Positions 1 through 8,378 are shown, numbered from the stretch's first letter. The stretch: DNA of 59,399 nt from Nocardia sienata NBRC 100364 (GCF_001613205.1 NZ_BDBX01000017.1:1-59399), one strand, 5' to 3'. Numbers and translations are program-made. Notes: a model not told the origin generated them from the letters alone.

Positions 1-1465
1 GGCGCAGGTTCGCGCTCGCGCTCTCCAGCGCCGGGCCGGCCGGGATTCCCAGCAGGGCGGCCAGTCGCGCGGGCGGTAGGCGGCGCAGCAGCGCGCTGGC
101 GATGGGAGTGCGCGCGAGCCGGGAGCTGCCGTTCTGCAGGAAGGCCGGGGCCACCAGGACGACACCCGCGACGCGGTCGGGATGCGCAGTCGCGTATCGG
201 AGGACCGGCACACAGCCCAGGGAATGGCCGACCAGTACCGGCCGGCCGGCTACCGGCGCCATGAGTTCGTCCGGCCACCGATCCGGCACGGCCGGGTGTG
301 GGGCGGACCGGCCCAGGCCGGGGAGGTCGGCGGCGAGGGTGGGAGCGTCGAGCAATGCGCGGACCTCTCGCCAGGCTTCGCTGTCGGTGGGAAGTCCATG
401 CAGCAGGACGTATTCCGGAGTATGTCGCTCGCCGGAGACCCAGAGCCCGTGGTCGAAGCCCGCGGCGGGATCGGCTTCGGTGGCCCCGAATCGGCTGCTC
501 ACCAGGTGATCCGCCCACTCCCGCAATACGGTCTCGGTCGGGGGGTGGGCGAGCCCGACGCGCGCGGCCACCGCGTCGGCGGCGGAGGTGTCGTAGCGGT
601 CGGCGGCTATGAAGGCCAGGCGTTCGGCGTCCACCCCGGTCAACCGGCGGGGCAGGCGCGCCACCAGGCCCACGGGGATGGTGAGGCGCGGTGCGCGAAC
701 CTGCATATGCCGGGCCAGCAGCCCGATCAGTTCCGGGAGGGGAGGACTGGCCGGGTCGAGCACGGTATAGGAACGGCCGGCGGTATCGGGTTGCCGCGGG
801 AGCAGAGTCAGGAAATCGACGAAGTAGTCCAGGTCCAGGATCGGGAGCAGGGTATCGGCGTCGCCGGGGAGCGCGGGCAGCGTGCCGTGCCACAGGTCGC
901 GGACGAGTTCGGCCAGGCCGATGTACTGACCGGGTCCGATGACGGTGCCGGGATTGGCGACGGTCAGCGGGACCGCGGCAGTCGCGGCCTGTTCCCGCAA
1001 TACCGCGTCGGCTTCGAATTTCGAGGCACCATAGGCGCCTACGGCGTAGTCGTGCTCGGCGGATTCCGGCACGGTGACCCGGTAACCGGTGATGTGGACG
1101 AGCCGGCGCAGCCGGGGGCGGCCGGCGGACCAGCGCAGTACATGGAGGGCGCCGTCGAGGTTCACCGCCCGTGCCTGCGTGGGATCGAGCCCGAAGGAGA
1201 AGCGCGCGGCGCAGTTGTACACATCGCGGACGTCGTCCAGTGGTGCCCCGCCCAGGCCGCCGAGGCCGGGATCGGTGATATCGCATTCGACTACGGTGAG
1301 TCGCTCCCGGTCGGCATTCCGGTTGTCCAGCCAGGACCGGAGCCGCGCTCCGGTACCGGGACGGACCGCCGCGGCGACGGTGTGGCCCTGCTGTAAGAGC
1401 CGGGCGACGAGCGCGCGGCCGATGAATCCCGCTGCCCCGAAGACGACGGTATCGGGAGTACTCAT
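1..1465 (-). CDS. SDR (NAD-dependent epimerase-type) fused to alpha/beta hydrolase, partial
   Basis: Starts at ATG 1465 and runs off the window, leaving 488 codons without a stop. The N-terminal part (about residues 1-340) is an extended SDR with the nucleotide-binding motif GAAGFIG near residue 9 and the active-site YGASK near residue 148. From about residue 350 it continues in frame into an alpha/beta hydrolase, with VLLHGLPTDSEAW (oxyanion-hole loop) and the nucleophile elbow GHSLG near residue 411. The two halves would oxidise or reduce an alcohol/ketone and hydrolyse an ester or similar bond. The substrate is unknown. The gene follows a TetR repressor gene, and a LmrA/YxaF-like box sits just upstream of the start, so it is the likely regulated target. 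The C-terminus and the catalytic Asp/His of the hydrolase lie outside the window. Confidence 0.85.
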   Translation of the reverse strand, partial: MSTPDTVVFGAAGFIGRALVARLLQQGHTVAAAVRPGTGARLRSWLDNRNADRERLTVVECDITDPGLGGLGGAPLDDVRDVYNCAARFSFGLDPTQARAVNLDGALHVLRWSAGRPRLRRLVHITGYRVTVPESAEHDYAVGAYGASKFEADAVLREQAATAAVPLTVANPGTVIGPGQYIGLAELVRDLWHGTLPALPGDADTLLPILDLDYFVDFLTLLPRQPDTAGRSYTVLDPASPPLPELIGLLARHMQVRAPRLTIPVGLVARLPRRLTGVDAERLAFIAADRYDTSAADAVAARVGLAHPPTETVLREWADHLVSSRFGATEADPAAGFDHGLWVSGERHTPEYVLLHGLPTDSEAWREVRALLDAPTLAADLPGLGRSAPHPAVPDRWPDELMAPVAGRPVLVGHSLGCVPVLRYATAHPDRVAGVVLVAPAFLQNGSSRLARTPIASALLRRLPPARLAALLGIPAGPALESASANLR

Positions 1466-1477
1466 ATCCACTTCCTA

Positions 1478-1497
1478 ACTAGACTGGTCTACATATT
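1478..1497 (+). promoter_or_regulatory. LmrA/YxaF-like TetR operator 1
   Basis: Contains the palindrome TAGACTGGTCTA (1480-1491) followed by an AT-rich CATATT. As I recall the Bacillus LmrA/YxaF box (AWTAGACCRKTCWMYATAWT), this site matches 18 of 20 positions. It lies between the tetR stop and the ATG of the SDR-hydrolase gene, where a repressor would block that gene. Function is inferred from the motif and the type of neighbouring regulator. Confidence 0.7.
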
Positions 1498-1535
1498 TTG
1501 TGAACAGCGAAAAATGCACTCGATTCAACGGAGGC

Positions 1536-2090
1536 TCAGAGCAGGGTGCGGGCGACGCGCGCGGCCCGGTCCAGCGGATCGCGGCTGCGGTGGGTCCGGG
1601 CGAGGAGTAAGGCGCCCTCCACGAGGGCGAGCAGCGATACCGCGAGATCATCGGCATCGCGATGGCCGGCCGCCCGCAGGATGAGGCGCAGCGCCTCGGT
1701 CCAGCGCGTGTACACCTGGGCGCACGCCTGCTGGACGGCGTCGTTGGTGCCCGCGACCTCCAGTGCGACGGTGGCCACCGGGCACCCGTTCTCCCAGCCG
1801 GAAGCTTCGAGTCGCTCGCCGAGCAGCGTGATCAATCCGGCGACGGCCTCGGCCGGATCGGTGAGATCGGCCGCGTCGAGTGCTGCATCGATCAGGCCGG
1901 ATGTCTGTGTGACGGCCGCGGCGACGAGTTCATCCTTGCCGCCCGGGAAGTGGAAATACAGCGAACCACGCGGAGTCCCACTCTCGGACAGGATCTGATT
2001 GAGTCCGGTGCCGAAGTAGCCCTGACGCTCGATCGAGGACCTGGTCGCCTCGATCATGCGCTGCCGGGTCTCGGCTCCTTTCGCTCCCAT
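1536..2090 (-). CDS. TetR/AcrR family repressor, LmrA/YxaF-like
   Basis: 184 aa from ATG 2090; an in-frame TTG at 2096 is less likely. The N-terminal helix-turn-helix ends in the typical GTPRGSLYFHFPGGKDELV stretch. The ligand domain carries ENGCPVATVALE, a pattern typical of the LmrA/YxaF branch that controls efflux or flavonoid-responsive genes. Two boxes of that family's type flank the gene, one over its own promoter (2099-2118) and one before the downstream SDR-hydrolase gene (1478-1497). This suggests autorepression and control of the downstream gene. The ligand is unknown. Confidence 0.9.
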   Translation of the reverse strand: MGAKGAETRQRMIEATRSSIERQGYFGTGLNQILSESGTPRGSLYFHFPGGKDELVAAAVTQTSGLIDAALDAADLTDPAEAVAGLITLLGERLEASGWENGCPVATVALEVAGTNDAVQQACAQVYTRWTEALRLILRAAGHRDADDLAVSLLALVEGALLLARTHRSRDPLDRAARVARTLL

Positions 2091-2098
2091 GGGCAAAA

Positions 2099-2118
2099 AG
2101 TAGACCGGTCGTCATAAA
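2099..2118 (+). promoter_or_regulatory. LmrA/YxaF-like TetR operator 2
   Basis: TAGACCGGTC (2101-2110) followed by GTCATAAAA, 16 of 20 matches to the recalled LmrA/YxaF box. It ends 9 bases upstream of the tetR start codon and is in the same orientation as operator 1. It is probably the autoregulatory site. Confidence 0.65.
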
Positions 2119-2174
2119 AATGTCAAGGCCTCCGGTGGGCGAGGAGTGGCGACGGCGCCGCCGCCGTGCGCCGG

Positions 2175-3265
2175 TCATCCGACTCCGGGAACGACTCCGT
2201 GCGGCTGGATGAGCGGCAGATCGTTGTAGGTGACGATGCCCGGCGCCGCGGCGACCACGGCGGGGATGGCATTGATCACCGGCATGGCGGTCATGATGTG
2301 GCCGAGAGTCATGAAATCGGCGATGGTCTCGGCCTGGAAATCCGAGGGCGGCGCGAAACTCACCACGTTCTTCACGGTCGGCCGCCCGTCCACCTGCAGG
2401 ATCCAGCCGTCCTGGTCGATCTTCCAGTCGGGTTCGAGGGTCTGCCCCTTGCGCCACTGCACCGTCAGTTCCACCAGGGTGCGTCCGGCGACAATCCCTT
2501 TCCAGCTCGCGAACACTCCCGCCACGCAACCGGCAGGAATGGTCCACGAACCCAGATCGAGTTCTGTGGTCGTCTGTGCGAACTCCGCGTCGCAGCGCAC
2601 CTCGTCGAGCTCCACTCCCAGGGCGTCGCCGATCATCCGCACGGCCTCGCCGAAAACCGCGGTGCCCTCGGCCGCCATCGCCGGTAGGCCGGGGCGGTCG
2701 ATCGGCGCTCCGAAGCTCACCGGGCGTTCGGTCGCGGGGGAGTCGTAGAAGGTGGTGTCCGCGGCCTCGCTGACGGTCACCTTGTCGACGCGGTCGCAGA
2801 TACCGGCCGACGCGATGGCCAGCAGGTCGATGAATCCGGGGCTGATCCCAGAGCCGAAGATCGTCGATCCGCCACGGCGACAGGCCTCGGCGAGCCGATC
2901 GCGACCCGGCCCCTGCCGGTGACCGGTGATGAAGGAGGCGGTGGTGACCACGTCGACGCCGGCCGACAGGATGCGCACCAGCTCTCGTCCACATCGATCC
3001 ACATGGAGTTGTAGACCACGCGGTCCGGTTTCAGGGCGAGGAGCGCGTCCACATCGCCGGTCGCGGCGATACCCAAGGGTTCGATACCGCACAGTTCGCC
3101 GATATCGCGACCCACTTTCGCCGGTGCCCACGCATAGCAGCCGACGAGTTCGAGGGTGGGGTTCGCGACGATGGCGCGGACCGAGCTCTTTCCGACATTA
3201 CCGGTCGTCCACTGGACGACCCGGTACCGATCACGCTGAGGCACTCGCTCAGGATAGATCCTCAT
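2175..3265 (-). pseudogene. DapB-like NAD(P)H-dependent dehydrogenase, frameshifted
   Basis: The reading frame from ATG 3265 begins with a Rossmann fold (VVQWTTGNVGKSSVRAI) and runs to VVYNSMWIDVDE, then goes out of frame. The rest of the protein (ELVRILSAGVDVVTTASFITG onwards, to the stop at 2175) is intact in another frame. The break is at the CTCTC run at 2982-2986: removing two bases restores the continuous reading VDELVRILSAG. This looks like dinucleotide slippage (+2) or a sequencing error. The family is the actinobacterial dihydrodipicolinate reductase-like or amine dehydrogenase-like group of about 350 aa. Full length otherwise, so the break is recent or artefactual. Confidence 0.85.
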
Positions 3266-3757
3266 TCTATAAAAAGGAAAGGATCACTCTGATTAACGAG
3301 AACTATACTCTCGTCGAGTCGGGTGTAGCAGGTGAGTCTTTCGTTCCCCGGGCGGGCCTCTTCCGTGGGTGGTCGGGGCCCGGTGTACCGGCTCGGGTTC
3401 GGCCGCAGGCGCCGAATGCGTAACAGCGAGGTCTCCGTCACAAGCGGATGTCACCGGCGTTGGTCGCGGTGAGGGTGCGTGCGTATCGGTCGCATCGTCG
3501 GTGACGGTGCATCCGGGAGTTCGTTCGCACGACGGAAAGTGTTGTCGAGCAATCGATTCGGCGATCCTCACTATCTCGGAACGGACGAGTGTTCCTACCG
3601 CCGGACGGGCCCGGACAGCCGGTCCGGTCGGTGCTGTTGTGCGGCTCACTTCGAGCGATGCGCTGTCATCCGATGGTCACGGCGCGGTAATATCGAAACG
3701 CTCGCCTACGGCGTGAGCGAGGCGAGTCCGCCCGATCGAAGGTTGGTGAAACCGCAT
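3266..3757. other. Gene-free stretch
   Basis: About 490 bp between the divergent DapB-like pseudogene and the Nudix gene. I see no convincing gene. The end nearest the pseudogene is unusually AT-rich (CTATAAAAAGG and TATACT at 3304-3309, inside a CGAGA...TCTCG dyad at 3297-3313), which suits promoters for either direction. Confidence 0.4.
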
Positions 3758-4201
3758 ATGTCGGTATCCATGTTCGACGAGACCCTGCCACGTGGCGAGC
3801 GGGACGGGGTCGGACTGCGGGTGGGCGCGATCATCGACCGGGGTGGGGAAATCCTGTTACTCGAACTGCCCAGTACCGGACCGATCAGTCCCACCTTGAA
3901 ACTCCCCGGTGCCACCGTCGAGCCGGGAGAATCGGTGACCGGAGCACTCGTGCGCGGTGTGCAGGAGGAAACGGGGCTGACTGTCACGGATATCCGCCAT
4001 CACATCGGCGATTTCGACTATCTGTCCCCCGCCGGGAAACCGGTGCGCCGATTGCACTTCGCCGTAGAGGTGGCGGCTACCGGACCGGTGGTGCTGAGTG
4101 CGCACGCCGGCTATGAATGGGCGCCGCTCAATGGCGAGTTGCATGTCACCTCCTCGATTCAGAAGATCCTGGACACCTATCGCGAACTGGTCTACCCCTG
4201 A
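3758..4201 (+). CDS. Nudix-fold protein with degenerate Nudix box
   Basis: 147 aa from ATG 3758. The Nudix region reads GATVEPGESVTGALVRGVQE followed by ETGL. Against the consensus GX5EX7REUXEEXGU the second glycine is Ala, and the first Glu of REUXEE, catalytic in MutT, is Gly. The EE pair and the final G remain. Nudix proteins hydrolyse nucleoside diphosphate derivatives or, when degenerate, act as ligand sensors. This one may have altered or lost hydrolase activity. Upstream in-frame codons could extend it, but conservation begins near the chosen start. It stands alone. Confidence 0.75.
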   Translation: MSVSMFDETLPRGERDGVGLRVGAIIDRGGEILLLELPSTGPISPTLKLPGATVEPGESVTGALVRGVQEETGLTVTDIRHHIGDFDYLSPAGKPVRRLHFAVEVAATGPVVLSAHAGYEWAPLNGELHVTSSIQKILDTYRELVYP

Positions 4202-4266
4202 GTGTTGTGCGGAGTCGCCGCTACGGTACGGCCGTGATCCGCGGACGGCCGACCTCAGCCGGTCTG

Positions 4267-4818
4267 TCATCGAAAACATCTGTGCGGTAACGATATTCGA
4301 ACGCAGTCCGCAGGCTGTCGATTCGTTCCGGAGTCGACGGATCGTCGAAACCCGCCGCGCCGAGGCGGACTGCGAGACCGATACCGCTGGAATCCGCGCT
4401 CAGTAGAGATGGCGATATGCCGGTGTTCGACCGCCGTCGAAGGACTTGCTCCGGTCCTTCCGGCGCAGAGGTCGACAACCAGTGTTGCGCCCGCCGCGCG
4501 TGACACACAGGGGAGCATATGGGTCGTGCGTTCGGAATCGGGCAGCGCCCGATCGCGGTGGTCCACCGCGCCGGCGAGCACCGCCGTCCGGCAGGTGCCG
4601 CAGAAACCCTGGCGACACGAATAGGCGGCGTCCGGAACGACCCGGCCGATCGCGGCGAGCGCGGTCTCCCGTGCGCCCACCCGGACCGTGCGGCCCGTCC
4701 GTGCCAGGGTCAGGTCGAATTCCGCGCCGTCGAGCACGGCGGGCGCGGAGAACTGTTCGGTGTGCAGGGAACCGGTGGGATTGCGCTCGAACATGCCGCG
4801 CCGGGCCGCGGCCGGCAT
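4267..4818 (-). pseudogene. Remnant of a phthalate-dioxygenase-reductase-type oxidoreductase (2Fe-2S domain)
   Basis: Only the C-terminal plant-type ferredoxin domain is recognisable: YSCRQGFCGTCRTAVLAG supplies three Cys and MLPCVSR the fourth, preceded by TEQFSAPAVLDG, which in full proteins joins the reductase and ferredoxin domains. The FMN- and NAD-binding domains (about 230 residues) are absent, because the next gene upstream on this strand is an SMR exporter ending 35 bp away. The 3' end is also damaged: homology should end at VVDL, but the frame runs on for about 65 unrelated residues. I read it as a decayed fragment. Confidence 0.75.
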
Positions 4819-4853
4819 CGCATTCGTCGTCGGGGCGGACGCGGAGCGAGGCG

Positions 4854-5186
4854 CTACTCCTCCCGCTTCTCGTGCGGGACGAGTTCGAGCCCGATCACCG
4901 CGACCACGATCCCGCTCAGGCAGACGACCTTCGCGAGCGTGACCGCCTCGCCCCCCGTGATCATGGCGTACGACACGGTCAGGGCGGTGCCTACGCCGGT
5001 CCAGACGGCGTAGGCGCTGCCGATCGGAATATCACGTACCGCCCGGCCCAGTCCGAGCATGCTCGCCGCGAGTGCGACGAAGAATACGGTCGCGGCCACC
5101 GGTTCGGTCAGACCCGCGGATGCGCCGAGCGCGGTCGCCCAGACCGCCTCGCAGACAGCGCTGGCCAGCAGAATGATCCACGCCAT
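4854..5186 (-). CDS. SMR-family exporter, Gdx/SugE-like subunit 2
   Basis: 110 aa, four predicted membrane helices, with the essential Glu in MAWIILLASAVCEAVW and the Gdx-like GSAYAVWTGVG in helix 3. It begins 2 bp after the stop of the first SMR gene, so the two are co-translated and may form a heterodimer. SMR proteins exchange a cationic substrate for protons. The guanidine-III riboswitch ahead of the pair points to guanidinium as substrate. It ends with a charged cytoplasmic tail (HEKREE). Confidence 0.9.
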   Translation of the reverse strand: MAWIILLASAVCEAVWATALGASAGLTEPVAATVFFVALAASMLGLGRAVRDIPIGSAYAVWTGVGTALTVSYAMITGGEAVTLAKVVCLSGIVVAVIGLELVPHEKREE

Positions 5187-5188
5187 GG

Positions 5189-5503
5189 TCAGCTCACCGC
5201 CTTCAGGCCCACCACGGACACGATGAGCAGGGAGAGCAGCAGCACGCGGGCGGTATCGGCGCGCTCGCGACCGGTGACGACGGCCCACCCGACGGTCAGC
5301 GTCGCGCCGGTGCCTACCCATACGGCGTAGGCGGTACCGGTCGGCAGGTCGATCATCGCCCAGGCGAGACCGGCCATACTCAGGACCAGCGCCACGGCGA
5401 ACAGAACAGTGGGTTTCCACCGGCGGAAACCGTGCGAGGCCGACAGCGCGGCGGCCCAGACGGCCTCGAGCACCCCCGACAGCAGCAGGACGACCCAGGA
5501 CAT
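5189..5503 (-). CDS. SMR-family exporter, Gdx/SugE-like subunit 1
   Basis: 104 aa from ATG 5503, preceded by the ribosome binding site GGAAGGG. It has four helices, the conserved Glu in LLLSGVLEAVW and GTAYAVWVGTGA in helix 3, as in guanidinium exporters of the Gdx type. First gene of a two-gene operon. The 3' strand of the guanidine-III aptamer abuts the ribosome binding site, so translation should rise when guanidine is bound. Paired SMR genes are known as obligate heterodimers, but homodimers are also possible. Confidence 0.92.
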   Translation of the reverse strand: MSWVVLLLSGVLEAVWAAALSASHGFRRWKPTVLFAVALVLSMAGLAWAMIDLPTGTAYAVWVGTGATLTVGWAVVTGRERADTARVLLLSLLIVSVVGLKAVS

Positions 5504-5516
5504 GACAAACCCTTCC

Positions 5517-5560
5517 GAGTCAGTCTTGTCGCGATGCGGGTACTGCTCCCTCGTCCGCGA
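5517..5560 (-). promoter_or_regulatory. Guanidine-III riboswitch (ykkC-III)
   Basis: On the minus strand the leader contains CGGACGAGG, then GTACCCG, then GCGACAAGAC, the conserved blocks of the ykkC-III class in the right order. GCGG (5558-5555) can pair with CCGC (pseudoknot helix), and GAGCAGT can pair with ACTGACTC with one bulged A (second helix). The second helix ends next to the ribosome binding site of the first SMR gene (5510-5516). Identification rests on motif and pairing from memory; a covariance search would settle it. Confidence 0.9.
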
Positions 5561-5636
5561 GCCCGATCGCCGGGCTCCGTTGCGGTAACGAACGAGGCGT
5601 GCGAGGGATTCCCGGTGGTGACCGGAACCACCACGA

Positions 5637-6704
5637 TCACCCGACGGCTCGCGCCGGCGCGGTCCTGCGCCGCTGTGCCGGGGAACCGTTATCGGCCGCC
5701 CGCTGCGCGGTGTTCGCCCGGGTGCGGACGGAAAGCGGTTTCGAGCCGGTACCGGCCGGCCCGGAGCCACGGCCGGTTCCGGGGCGTCCGAGCCGGGTCC
5801 GGACGGCGCTGCCGGCGCAGGCGATGACCGCGCCCGCTCCCAGCGCTGTCGTCCAGGTCACGGATTCTCCCAGCAGCAGTGCCGCCCAGCCGAGGGTCAG
5901 CACCGGCTGGACCAGTTGGATCTGGCTGACCTGCGCCATAGGGCCGTGCGCGAGCCCGCGATACCACGCCAGGAAGCCGAGGAACATGCTCACCACGCCG
6001 AGGTAGGCGAACGACGCCCACTGCGCCGGGGAGCCGGTCGGCGGCTGGGCGGCGATCGCGATACCGCTGAGCGTGACCATCGGCGGCGCGGACAGGACGA
6101 GTGCCCAGGAGATGGTCTGCCAGGGTCCGAGTTCGCGGGCCAGCAGTCCACCTTCGGCGTACCCGGCGGCGGCCGCGACGACCGCGCCGAACAGCAGCAG
6201 ATCCGGCCAGTGCAGACCGCTGAATCCGCCTCCGCCGAACACCGCGAAGCCCACGGCCGCCACCGCTCCCGCGGCCGCGGCGCACCAGAACGCGCGCGGT
6301 GGCCGTTCGTCGGTGCGCAGTACTGCCAGAACGGCAGTGGCCGCCGGGAGCAGTGCGATCACCACCGCGCTGTGGCCCGCCGAGGTGGTGGTGAGCGCGA
6401 AGGTGGTGAGCAGCGGGAAGCCCGTGACCACACCGGCCGCGACGACGCCGAGCCGGAGCCATTGCCCGCCGCGGGGCAGCGGCGCACGCGTGACCAGCAG
6501 TGCCGTCGCGGCCAGGACACCTGCGACCACGGCGCGGGCGCAAGCGACGAACAGCGGGGACATGCCGCCCTCGGCCACGGTGATGCGGGTGAGCGGGACG
6601 GTCAGCGAAAATGCCGCGACCCCGAGTAGTCCCCAGGCCGGACCGACCCGATCCGGCGATAGCGGTCCACGGTGCCGATGAGTAGCGCTACTATGTTCCT
6701 TCAT
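5637..6704 (-). CDS. EamA (DMT superfamily) transporter
   Basis: 355 aa, about ten hydrophobic helices in two EamA repeats, ending in a polar tail (about 50 residues rich in Arg/Gly/Pro). Likely exports a metabolite or amino acid. The only plausible start is ATG 6704, since helix 1 begins about 25 residues later and no other start codon lies between. That ATG overlaps, on the opposite strand, the ATG of the divergent MocR-type regulator. Such EamA/MocR pairs are common in actinobacteria, and the regulator probably controls the transporter. Confidence 0.88.
   Translation of the reverse strand: MKEHSSATHRHRGPLSPDRVGPAWGLLGVAAFSLTVPLTRITVAEGGMSPLFVACARAVVAGVLAATALLVTRAPLPRGGQWLRLGVVAAGVVTGFPLLTTFALTTTSAGHSAVVIALLPAATAVLAVLRTDERPPRAFWCAAAAGAVAAVGFAVFGGGGFSGLHWPDLLLFGAVVAAAAGYAEGGLLARELGPWQTISWALVLSAPPMVTLSGIAIAAQPPTGSPAQWASFAYLGVVSMFLGFLAWYRGLAHGPMAQVSQIQLVQPVLTLGWAALLLGESVTWTTALGAGAVIACAGSAVRTRLGRPGTGRGSGPAGTGSKPLSVRTRANTAQRAADNGSPAQRRRTAPARAVG
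6681..6692. promoter_or_regulatory. Palindromic operator candidate between EamA and MocR
   Basis: The perfect 12-bp palindrome AGTAGCGCTACT ends 10 bases upstream of the MocR start codon and lies within the first codons of the EamA gene. It is the obvious binding-site candidate for the adjacent GntR-type domain. Confidence 0.55.
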
Positions 6705-8145
6705 GTCCGACGATAGCAGCTCCCGGATCGCCGCGGACCTCCGCGCCTGGATCGCTACCGCCCCCGCCGGGGCCAAGCTGCCGTCCACCCGCACGCTCGT
6801 GACGCGGTATTCGGCGAGTCCGGTCACCGTCCAGAAAGCGCTGCGGACCCTGGTGGCCCAGGGGCTGGTGGAGAGCCGGCCGGGGGTCGGCACGTTCGTC
6901 CAGGCGGTGCGCCCGGCCCGTCCGGCCGACTACGGCTGGCAGACCGCGGCTCTCGGTGCCCCGCGCGCTCGACGCGCCCAGGTGTCCACCGTCCTGCGGA
7001 CGGTGCCCAATGACCGGATCGCCCTGCATTCGGGTTACCCCGATCGAGAACTGCTGCCGGTCCGCCTGGTCCGTGCCGCGTTCACCCGCGCCGCGCGCAG
7101 CGACGCCGCGATCGGCCGCCCGCCGACCGCGGGTTCCCCAGAACTGCAGACCTGGTTCGCCACCGAACTGGCGACGGTGACCCCGGCCGGTGTGCTGCCA
7201 CCGGCGGCCGGCGATGTGATCGTGTTCGGGGGCAGCCAGAGCGGCCTGAACACGACCTTCCAGTCGCTGGTCGGCCCCGGCCGGCCACTGCTGGTGGAAT
7301 CACCGACCTACTGGGGTGCGCTGATGGCCGCGGAGCGGGCCGGGGTGCGGGTGGTGCCGGTGCCCAGCGGTCCGCACGGTCCGCGGCCTGCGGAACTGGC
7401 TAGCGCGTTCGAACAGACCGGGGCCCGCGCCTTCTACGCGCAACCCCATTTCGCCAATCCCACCGGTGCCCAGTGGGCTCCGGCGACTGCCACGCGGGTA
7501 CTCGAGGTGGTGCGCGAGTACGGCGCCTTCCTGATCGAGGACGACTGGGCGCACGATTTCGGTATCGACTCGGTGCCGGTCCCGCTGGCCGCGCGCGACG
7601 ACAGCGGGCATGTGATCTATCTGCGTTCGCTCACCAAGAGCGTCTCCCCGTCGGTCCGGATCGCCGCCGTGGTCGCGCGCGGGCCGGCGCGCGATCGGAT
7701 CCTCTCCGATGCGCAGGCCGAGTCGATGTACGTGAGCGGGCTGCTGCAGGCGGTCGCCCTCGATGTGGTGTCTCATCCGGGGTGGCGGACACATCTGCGC
7801 GGTCTGGGGCAGCGTTTGGCGATCCGCCGCGATCTGTTGCTGACCGCGCTCCGGGAGCACGCCCCCGACGCGGTCCCGGAGGTGGTGCCGCGGGGCGGGC
7901 TCAACCTCTGGGTCCGGTTACCCGAACACACCGATCTGGCCCGGCTCGTGCGGGACTGCGAGGACGGGGGCGTGGTCGTGGCTCCGGGCGACGAATGGTT
8001 CCCCGCCGAGCCCACGGGCGCCTACCTGCGGATCAACTACTCCGGGCCGAATCCGGGAGCGTTCGCCGACGGTGCCCGCGTCATCGGCCGGGCGCTGGCC
8101 CGGCAGCATCCGGGCCGGCGCCCGGCCGGCGGCGCGGACCGGTAG
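6703..8145 (+). CDS. MocR-type regulator (GntR wHTH + aminotransferase-like domain)
   Basis: 480 aa. Residues 1-70 are a GntR winged helix (KLPSTRTLVTRYSASPVTVQ; VESRPGVGTFVQ). The rest is a class I aminotransferase-fold domain with the PLP lysine in SLTKSVSPSVRIAAVV and the aspartate motif LIEDDWAHDF. MocR proteins bind PLP and act as transcriptional regulators rather than enzymes. Its start overlaps that of the divergent EamA gene, so it probably controls that gene and itself. No vitamin B6 biosynthesis genes are nearby, so it is not an obvious PdxR. Confidence 0.92.
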   Translation: MSDDSSSRIAADLRAWIATAPAGAKLPSTRTLVTRYSASPVTVQKALRTLVAQGLVESRPGVGTFVQAVRPARPADYGWQTAALGAPRARRAQVSTVLRTVPNDRIALHSGYPDRELLPVRLVRAAFTRAARSDAAIGRPPTAGSPELQTWFATELATVTPAGVLPPAAGDVIVFGGSQSGLNTTFQSLVGPGRPLLVESPTYWGALMAAERAGVRVVPVPSGPHGPRPAELASAFEQTGARAFYAQPHFANPTGAQWAPATATRVLEVVREYGAFLIEDDWAHDFGIDSVPVPLAARDDSGHVIYLRSLTKSVSPSVRIAAVVARGPARDRILSDAQAESMYVSGLLQAVALDVVSHPGWRTHLRGLGQRLAIRRDLLLTALREHAPDAVPEVVPRGGLNLWVRLPEHTDLARLVRDCEDGGVVVAPGDEWFPAEPTGAYLRINYSGPNPGAFADGARVIGRALARQHPGRRPAGGADR

Positions 8146-8168
8146 CGGCGGGTAGGTCCGACGGGTTG

Positions 8169-8378
8169 TCAGGAGTCGGCGAGCTCGTATCCGGCGGCTT
8201 CGACTGCCACACGGACATCGGCGAGGTCGAGGTCGCCGGTGCTGGTCACCGTGACGGAGCCGGTGTCGACATCGACCGCGATCCCCGTGACCCCGGGCAG
8301 GGGTTCGAGCGCTCCGGCAACGAATGCGGCACAGTGGTCGCACGCCATCCCGAGGACTGTGTAGCGGTGCTCGCTCAT
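8169..8378 (-). CDS. Heavy-metal-associated domain protein (CopZ-like)
   Basis: 69 aa, a single HMA domain with the metal-binding motif GMACDHC near the N-terminus and the usual beta-alpha-beta-beta-alpha-beta length. Such proteins carry Cu(I) or similar soft metals. There is no P-type ATPase next to it. Instead its start overlaps the stop of a SnoaL-like gene by 4 bases (ATGA), so both are translated from one mRNA, divergent from a TetR gene. Confidence 0.9.
   Translation of the reverse strand: MSEHRYTVLGMACDHCAAFVAGALEPLPGVTGIAVDVDTGSVTVTSTGDLDLADVRVAVEAAGYELADS

Noticed and set aside
182..1396. A 404-codon plus-strand frame at the left end
   Set aside because: It is antisense to the SDR-hydrolase fusion, whose motifs are convincing.
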